Shown here: positions 13,902 to 14,126 of the stretch, in pieces
Layout of the letters: every line of letters starts with the position of its first letter
How positions within the stretch are numbered: position 1 is the stretch's first letter
Assembly: GCA_030531915.1 (NCBI GenBank)
Contig: JAUNMD010000015.1
Coordinates: 1-14,126, forward strand
Reading direction: 5' to 3'
Length of the DNA: 14,126 bases
Source: Pseudomonadota bacterium
Lineage (GTDB): Bacteria > Pseudomonadota > Alphaproteobacteria > Rs-D84
Notes under the pieces: model-generated
What the model saw: only the letters and a program-made list of their open reading frames with translations
The model's database searches: none
What the model was told of the DNA's origin: nothing
Made by a program: the position numbers and the translations under genes

Positions 13902-13928
13902 ATGACTCTAAATTCGGCAGTTGGATGA
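13902..13928 (+). CDS. Possible leader peptide (8 aa) or start of a decayed gene
   Basis: ATG 13902 has the consensus Shine-Dalgarno AAGGAGG (13888-13894) at seven bases, but the frame stops after MTLNSAVG at TGA 13926. A second tiny ORF (MTRIAV) starts in the overlapping ATGA at 13925. The same frame as the first reopens after the TGA and contains ATG 13950. With a terminator shortly after, this could be a translated leader controlling read-through, a tiny peptide gene, or debris. Too short for any family call. Confidence 0.35.
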   Translation: MTLNSAVG

Positions 13929-13952
13929 CGCGAATCGCCGTTTGAGGAAATG

Positions 13953-13977
13953 AAACCGGGGCTTTGCTTCGGTTTTT
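13953..13977 (+). terminator. Early terminator or attenuator after the second sigma-54 promoter
   Basis: A 10-bp stem (AAACCGGGGC / GCTTCGGTTT, two G-T pairs) with a TTT loop, ending in TTTTT A T. It lies about 80-105 bases from the predicted start, so the sigma-54 transcript would be a short RNA of about 100 nt unless the hairpin is bypassed. Confidence 0.6.
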
Positions 13978-14126
13978 ATGTTTCACCCAATGGGTGAACG
14001 AAAACAACGACCCTCGAAATTCGGGTGCGTTTACTTCCGCAATCTACAGCCGCATCTAAAATGATAACTTCGGTGACTTGTCAGAGTAAATGCGACTAAA
14101 ACTGTGCCTTGACGGCACATGGTCGC
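13978..14126 (+). other. Non-coding region rich in hairpins, to window end
   Basis: No supported gene. Inverted repeats include TTCACCC-AAT-GGGTGAA (13982-13998) and ACCC...GGGT around 14010-14026. A nested hairpin closes the window: GCGAC (14092-14096) pairs with GTCGC (14122-14126) and encloses TGTGCC-TTGAC-GGCACA (14103-14119). This could be the leader of the next gene or part of a structured RNA continuing past the edge. I do not recognise a known RNA family. Confidence 0.35.

Noticed and set aside
13902..14096. A single recoded gene reading through TGA at 13926 and 13995
   Set aside because: TGA serves as the normal stop for many genes here (ATGA overlaps), and a terminator hairpin sits within the frame; chance open frame is more likely.

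Overview
The window reads as a compact, GC-rich bacterial chromosome segment. Genes are packed on the plus strand with ATGA/TGATG/TAATG overlaps and AAGGAG-type ribosome binding sites. Two sigma-54 (-24/-12) promoters and a sigma-54 activator imply a sigma-54-using, probably Gram-negative-type bacterium. A member of the Verrucomicrobiota/Kiritimatiellota/Planctomycetota group would fit the style, but nothing here proves the taxon. I saw no tRNA, rRNA, CRISPR array, transposase or integrase.

Layout. (1) 1-65: the C-terminal end of an unrelated upstream gene. (2) 251-2227: a regulator unit, made of a sigma-54 AAA+ activator with an unusual N-terminal sensor (looks like a degenerate DHH-type fold) and two small proteins, one a zinc ribbon. 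(3) 2228-2349: a control region with two palindromes TGGTCA-N4-TGAYCA 22 bp apart, a 15-bp hairpin and a consensus sigma-54 promoter. (4) 2381-13742: about 16 tightly packed genes that look like one operon. They encode a polyampholyte glycine-zipper protein, an LRAT/NlpC-P60-like protein, a coiled-coil protein, a YkvA/DUF1232 membrane protein, a zinc ribbon, a two-TM protein, a small four-cysteine protein interrupted by an in-frame TAG, two genes in a more AT-rich patch, a TerB-like protein, and three dynamin-like GTPases (874, 611 and 606 aa) with three small helical/coiled-coil partners. (5) 13743-14126: a terminator whose stem contains a third copy of the palindrome, a second consensus sigma-54 promoter, a very short ORF with a strong Shine-Dalgarno, an early terminator, and further hairpins to the window end.

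How it may work (inference). The regulator probably senses a small molecule, nucleic acid fragment or protein signal. It would bind the TGGTCA-N4-TGAYCA sites and fire both sigma-54 promoters, since both have an operator centred about 62 bp upstream of the -24 GG. The main operon is rich in membrane-acting parts (three dynamin-like GTPases, glycine zippers, small TM proteins, YkvA, LRAT) and in helical adaptor proteins. This suggests an inducible membrane remodelling, repair or antiphage system. It recalls in outline the LeoA/LeoBC (Eleos) dynamin-like defence genes and the sigma-54-driven phage-shock response, but the gene content matches neither. The layout looks like a coherent, possibly undescribed sigma-54-controlled multi-dynamin system.
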